A DNA stretch of 9,941 bases, taken from the NCBI GenBank assembly GCA_964647255.1, contig CAZYGI010000111.1, positions 1 through 9,941 on the forward strand, in the 5' to 3' direction. The notes beneath the pieces were generated by a model. That model had not been told where the DNA came from. It saw nothing but the letters and a program-made list of their open reading frames with translations, and did not search any database. The DNA comes from CAWJEL01 sp964647255 (GTDB lineage: Bacteria > Chloroflexota > Anaerolineae > CG2-30-64-16). Shown here piece by piece: positions 7,115 to 9,941 of the stretch (position 1 is the stretch's first letter; each line of letters starts with the position of its first letter). The position numbers and the translations under genes are program-made.

Positions 7115-7130
7115 GAGGGTGTGATATAAT
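7101..7130 (+). promoter_or_regulatory. Promoter of the molybdenum hydroxylase operon
   Basis: TATAAT at 7125-7130 is a perfect -10, preceded by TGA, which gives the extended form TGnTATAAT. The -35 is poor: TGGTCT at 7101-7106 with an 18-nt spacer is the best candidate. Transcription would begin near 7137 and leave about 20 nt before the FAD gene start. In such GC-rich DNA this consensus is unlikely to be accidental. Confidence 0.7.
7104..7116. promoter_or_regulatory. Perfect 13-bp palindrome between two divergent promoters (candidate operator)
   Basis: TCTTGC, a central G, then GCAAGA form a perfect inverted repeat. It overlaps the -35 of the minus-strand promoter (7109-7114) and the end of the weak -35 of the plus-strand promoter (7101-7106). 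A dimeric regulator bound here could control both operons at once. No regulator gene is present in the window. Confidence 0.45.
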
Positions 7131-7145
7131 CGTCCCATCAAACCC

Positions 7146-7151
7146 AGGAGG
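7146..7151 (+). promoter_or_regulatory. Strong ribosome-binding site of the FAD-subunit gene
   Basis: A perfect AGGAGG lies 6 nt before the ATG at 7158. It fixes the start of the FAD-subunit gene and is the strongest ribosome-binding site in the window. Confidence 0.85.
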
Positions 7152-7157
7152 TTCTCA

Positions 7158-8063
7158 ATGCTGCTGAACCTGCGCCAGTATTCCCGGCCGGCCGATGACG
7201 GCTCACAGGATGGCCTGGCGGCCGCGCTCCGACTCCTCTCACGCCCCGATGTTCGCACTGTGCCGCTGGCCGGCGGCGACACCCTCATCGGCTCCAATGA
7301 TCCTGCCGTTGAGGCCGTGGTTGACCTTCAGGCGCTTGGCCTGACCGAAATCTCGCTGGATCCCAACCTCGGTGCGTTGAGCGCCCAGGCCATGGTGACA
7401 CGTGCTCAGCTTGCGGACTTGAAGCCGCCCGTCGCGGCGGCCGGGTCGCATTCGTCTGCGGCTTCCCCACTGGGGATCATTGCGGCCGGTGCGGCGCGCC
7501 TGGGCGGCAGCGTGCAGCGCAACCGTGCGACGCTTGGCGGCGCCCTGGCTGCCGGCGCGTCCAACGATCCGCTGCTGGTGGCGCTACTCGCGTGCGATGG
7601 CCGCGTCCTGCTCTGCACGAATTCCGGCTATCGAACGCTTGCGTTGACCGCACTTCTCCCCGAGCGCGGCCGGCTGTTGGCTGAGCCTGCGTTGATCACC
7701 GACGTGGTGGTGCCCCTGCCGCCGGGCCGGCTGACCGGCTACGCGCTGGCCGATGTGGCCCGCACGCCCGCCGACGCGCCGATCGTCGTTGCGGGCGCGG
7801 CGATCACCATCGCCTATGGCAGTTGCACCCACGCGCGGCTGGCGCTTGGAGGTGTGGCAGACACGCCTATCCGCCTGCCCGAGGTTGAGGCGTTGTTGGA
7901 AGGCCAGATGCTTACTGCTGACCTGATCGCGAAGGCCGCCGAGCATGCCGCCGAGTTGGTGCGCCCGGCCGGTGATTTCCGCGGCAGCGCCGAGTACCGC
8001 AAGGCGATGACCGGGGTCTTGAGCGAGCGCGCGTTGCGGCAGGCATGGGAGCGATGTGCGTAG
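7158..8063 (+). CDS. FAD-binding subunit of a molybdenum hydroxylase (xanthine dehydrogenase/CO dehydrogenase medium subunit family)
   Basis: 301 residues, the usual size of the separate FAD subunit. It takes electrons from the Fe-S clusters of the partner subunit and passes them to NAD+ or another acceptor in the cytoplasm. Seen: the first flavin loop PLAGGDTLIG (37-45), a variant of AGGTDL; the second, RNRATLGGALAAGASNDP (121-138), where the usual GGN reads GGA; and the C-terminal domain with ALGGVADTPIRLPEVE (229-243) and FRGSAEYRKAM (274-284). There is no extra Fe-S insert. The start is fixed by AGGAGG at 7146-7151 and by the promoter just upstream. The TAG stop (8061-8063) lies within the first unit of a heptamer repeat that continues downstream, so the last residues may have been altered when the repeat arose. 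The fused Fe-S/Mo gene follows after 81 bp. The substrate of the complex is not shown by this subunit. Confidence 0.92.
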   Translation: MLLNLRQYSRPADDGSQDGLAAALRLLSRPDVRTVPLAGGDTLIGSNDPAVEAVVDLQALGLTEISLDPNLGALSAQAMVTRAQLADLKPPVAAAGSHSSAASPLGIIAAGAARLGGSVQRNRATLGGALAAGASNDPLLVALLACDGRVLLCTNSGYRTLALTALLPERGRLLAEPALITDVVVPLPPGRLTGYALADVARTPADAPIVVAGAAITIAYGSCTHARLALGGVADTPIRLPEVEALLEGQMLTADLIAKAAEHAAELVRPAGDFRGSAEYRKAMTGVLSERALRQAWERCA

Positions 8064-8095
8064 AGCGTAGAGCGTGGAGCGTAGAGCGTGGAGCG
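8058..8095 (+). repeat. Heptamer tandem repeat, about 5.4 copies
   Basis: Consecutive 7-nt units read gcgtaga, gcgtaga, gcgtgga, gcgtaga, gcgtgga, then a partial gcg. The array begins in the last codons of the FAD-subunit gene and supplies its TAG stop, then runs into the intergenic space. The remaining gap to 8144 holds the ribosome-binding site AGGAG (8133-8137) of the next gene, 7 nt before its ATG. No palindrome or promoter is evident in the array. Confidence 0.85.
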
Positions 8096-8144
8096 ATATG
8101 AGGGATTTGTCCGACGCTCTGCGCACCAAAACAGGAGCGCAAAG

Positions 8145-9941
8145 ATGCAACTCAACTTCACCCTGAATAACACCCCCCGGACCTGGGATATCGCGGTCAA
8201 CGAGAGCCTGTTGGATGTATTGCGCCGCAACGGCGTGTTTGGCGTCAAGCACGGCTGCGAGACCGGCGAGTGCGGCGCGTGCACCGTGCTGCTTGACGGC
8301 CTGCCCGTCACCTCGTGCACCTTGCTCGCCGCGCAGGCCGACGGCCACGCGGTGGAGACCGTCGAAGGGCTGGGCGAGCACCCGGAGCAGGGCTGGAAGC
8401 ACACGGAAGGCCTGCACCCGATCCAGCAGGCGTTCATCGAGACCGGTGCGATCCAGTGCGGTTACTGCACCCCAGCTCAGCTTCTGGCTGCCGAAGCATT
8501 GTTGAAAGAAAACCCCAACCCCACCGAGGCCGAGGTGCGCGAGGCGCTCTCCGGCGTGCTGTGCCGGTGCAGCGGTTACGCTAAGCCGGTGGCGGCGGTG
8601 CTGCGCGCCGCCGCGCAGATGCGCGGGGAAGCGGTCCCGCCGCTGCCGGGCAAGCTCGATCCGCCTGTCAACGTGATGGAATTTCCGCCCGTCCCGCCCG
8701 CAGCCGAGCCGCCGGTTGAGCCGTCATCCGGCAGCTATCAGCCAGCAACCAGCAGCCAGCAGCCGCAAACCCAGGTCAAGCTGCCGACAATGGTCGTCGC
8801 CGCGCCGGAGACGGTGCACATCGGCGTCTCCGAGCCGAAGGTGGATGCGGTCAAACTGGCGCAGGGCAAGCCCGCGTTCGTCGCGGATGTCGAGATGCGC
8901 GGGATGCTGATCGGCAAGATCCTGCACAGCCCCATCGCGCACGGCTGGATCAAGCGCATTGATGTCAGCAAGGCGCGTGCGCTGCCCGGCGTCCATGCGG
9001 TGCTGACCTACCAGGACGTGCCGCGCGTCATGTTCTCCACCGCGGGCCAGTCCCATCCCATCCCCAGCCCGCTGGATTTCGTCAGCCTGGACCGCAAGAT
9101 GCGCTTTGTCGGCGACCGGGTGGCTGCAGTCGCGGCGGAGACCGAGGAGATCGCGCAGCGGGCGCTGTCGCTGATCGAGGTCGAGTTTGAAGAGCTGCCT
9201 GCGGTGCTTGACTCACGCGACAGCATGAAGCCGGGCGCGCCGATCATCCACGATGAGCCGGACTACGTGCCATTCGCCGAGTGCGACCCCCAGCGCAACC
9301 TGGCCGCGTCCATCCACATGGAGCTGGGCGACGTGGACGCGGCGCTGAAGACGGCCGACTACGTCTTCGAGGGCGAGTACGAGGTGCCGCGCGTGCAGCA
9401 GACCCCCATCGAGCCGTTTGTCTGCATCACCTACTGGGACGAGGACGACCGGATGGTGATCCGCACCAGCACGCAGGTGCCGTTCCATGCCCGCCGCATC
9501 CTTGCGCCGGTGCTGGGCCTGCCGATCAAGCGCATCCGCGTCATCAAACCGCGTGTCGGCGGCGGGTTTGGCAACAAGCAAGAGGTAATGATCGAGGACA
9601 TCTGCGCGCATCTGACCATCGTCACGAAGCGGCCGGTGAAGCTGGAATACACGCGCGAGGAGCAGTTCATGGCGAGCACCTCGCGGCATCCGATGATCGT
9701 CAAGATGCGCACCGGCGTCATGCGGGACGGCCGAATGGTGGCCAACGAGATGGTCGCCCTCTCCGATACGGGCGCGTTCGGCAACCATGCCCTGACCGTC
9801 AACGGCAACACCGGCCACAAGGCGATGTCGCTCTACCCGGCGAACCGGGGCGCGGACGGCCGTTCGAACATCCGGTTCGTCGCCGAGGTGGTCTACACCA
9901 ACAAGCCGACCTCCGGCGCGTACCGCGGCTACGGCGTGCCG
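8145..9941 (+). CDS. Molybdenum hydroxylase: fused [2Fe-2S] and molybdopterin subunits, 3'-truncated by window
   Basis: One frame runs without a stop from ATG 8145 to the window edge (599 residues seen). Residues 1-160 are the small subunit: the plant-type cluster Cys38, Cys43, Cys46, Cys58 (GCETGECGAC) and the second cluster Cys105, Cys108, Cys140, Cys142 (QCGYC, CRCSGY), all eight present. A Pro-rich linker (about 163-215) leads to the Mo domain: KVDAVKLAQGKPAF (232-245), STQVPFHARR (442-451), GGGFGNKQE (472-480), SRHP (513-516) and AYRGYG (592-597). Arg594 matches the purine-binding Arg of xanthine dehydrogenase, whereas the position of its purine-binding Glu reads Gln479. The catalytic C-terminal Glu lies beyond the window. 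The fusion plus a separate FAD gene recalls E. coli xdhD/ygfM, and the domain order recalls Desulfovibrio aldehyde oxidoreductase. A xanthine dehydrogenase name is therefore not secure. It needs molybdenum cofactor and, by family, cytoplasmic assembly. Confidence 0.92.
   Translation, partial: MQLNFTLNNTPRTWDIAVNESLLDVLRRNGVFGVKHGCETGECGACTVLLDGLPVTSCTLLAAQADGHAVETVEGLGEHPEQGWKHTEGLHPIQQAFIETGAIQCGYCTPAQLLAAEALLKENPNPTEAEVREALSGVLCRCSGYAKPVAAVLRAAAQMRGEAVPPLPGKLDPPVNVMEFPPVPPAAEPPVEPSSGSYQPATSSQQPQTQVKLPTMVVAAPETVHIGVSEPKVDAVKLAQGKPAFVADVEMRGMLIGKILHSPIAHGWIKRIDVSKARALPGVHAVLTYQDVPRVMFSTAGQSHPIPSPLDFVSLDRKMRFVGDRVAAVAAETEEIAQRALSLIEVEFEELPAVLDSRDSMKPGAPIIHDEPDYVPFAECDPQRNLAASIHMELGDVDAALKTADYVFEGEYEVPRVQQTPIEPFVCITYWDEDDRMVIRTSTQVPFHARRILAPVLGLPIKRIRVIKPRVGGGFGNKQEVMIEDICAHLTIVTKRPVKLEYTREEQFMASTSRHPMIVKMRTGVMRDGRMVANEMVALSDTGAFGNHALTVNGNTGHKAMSLYPANRGADGRSNIRFVAEVVYTNKPTSGAYRGYGVP
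8733..8764 (+). repeat. Heptamer tandem repeat inside the coding linker of the fusion protein
   Basis: Units agctatc, agccagc, aaccagc, agccagc and partial agcc follow one another with a 7-nt period. They are read in frame as residues 197-207 of the Fe-S/Mo fusion, giving a Ser/Gln/Pro stretch in the linker. Because 7 is not a multiple of 3, the period cannot come from an amino-acid repeat, so it is a DNA-level repeat that coding has tolerated. Confidence 0.75.

Noticed and set aside
6248..7129. Long open frame (293 codons) on the plus strand, antisense to the HEAT-like gene
   Set aside because: Its product is rich in Arg, Gln, His and Gly without recognisable motifs, as expected from the complement of a GC-rich gene, and the minus-strand gene has a promoter, a ribosome-binding site and a plausible fold.
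7058..7297. N-terminal extension of the HEAT-like gene
   Set aside because: It would run through both promoters and into the FAD-subunit gene; a better start with GAGG exists at 7057.
8058..8095. CRISPR-like array
   Set aside because: The units are 7 nt, directly adjacent, with no spacers; this is a simple tandem repeat.
7584..8417. 277-codon minus-strand frame spanning the FAD/Fe-S junction
   Set aside because: It is antisense to two motif-complete subunits, and its Leu/Arg/Ser repeat-like part is merely the complement of the heptamer array.
9213..9818. 201-codon minus-strand frame within the Mo domain
   Set aside because: His/Asp/Arg-rich shadow of a conserved coding region, without its own ribosome-binding site.

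Overview
The window is GC-rich (roughly two thirds G+C by eye), densely packed bacterial DNA, with GTG starts, overlapping stop/start codons and almost no intergenic space. No marker gene fixes the lineage. The gene mix (soluble molybdenum hydroxylase, DDAH, SGNH acyltransferase/esterase, HEAT-like protein, heptameric repeats) fits an uncultured Chloroflexota (Anaerolineae-type) or a similar high-GC environmental bacterium; this is a low-to-moderate confidence inference. I see no phage, IS, CRISPR, rRNA or tRNA.

Layout. (1) 1-996 (+): 3' part of a prolyl aminopeptidase gene whose start lies outside the window. (2) 997-1071: a convergent gap filled by an imperfect inverted repeat built of 7-nt units. 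(3) 1072-3693 (-): a three-gene, translationally coupled operon read leftwards: GNAT-like acyltransferase-fold protein, then MsAcT-like SGNH hydrolase, then dimethylarginine dimethylaminohydrolase (DDAH). (4) 3813-4067 (+): a small Cys-rich, probably metal-binding protein, convergent with and overlapping by 4 bp the next operon. (5) 4064-7057 (-): a second three-gene operon read leftwards: HEAT-like helical protein, then two tandem paralogous membrane-anchored metallophosphoesterases. The first of these paralogues has lost the catalytic His of its GNHD motif (GNRD). (6) 7057-7158: a compact divergent promoter region with two extended -10 promoters and a perfect palindrome between them. (7) 7158-9941 (+): the FAD subunit of a molybdenum hydroxylase, followed by a gene fusing the [2Fe-2S] subunit to the molybdopterin subunit. 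That fusion gene is open to the window edge (599 codons seen) and is cut off there.

How the parts relate. The FAD protein and the Fe-S/Mo fusion should form one enzyme: the substrate is hydroxylated at Mo and electrons pass through two [2Fe-2S] clusters to FAD. The divergent promoters and shared palindrome suggest that this enzyme and the HEAT/phosphoesterase operon may be regulated together. The DDAH operon has no obvious single pathway. The most unusual sequence features are three separate loci of 7-nt-period degenerate repeats: one between convergent genes, one that supplies the stop codon of the FAD gene, and one read in frame as part of the linker joining the Fe-S and Mo domains.
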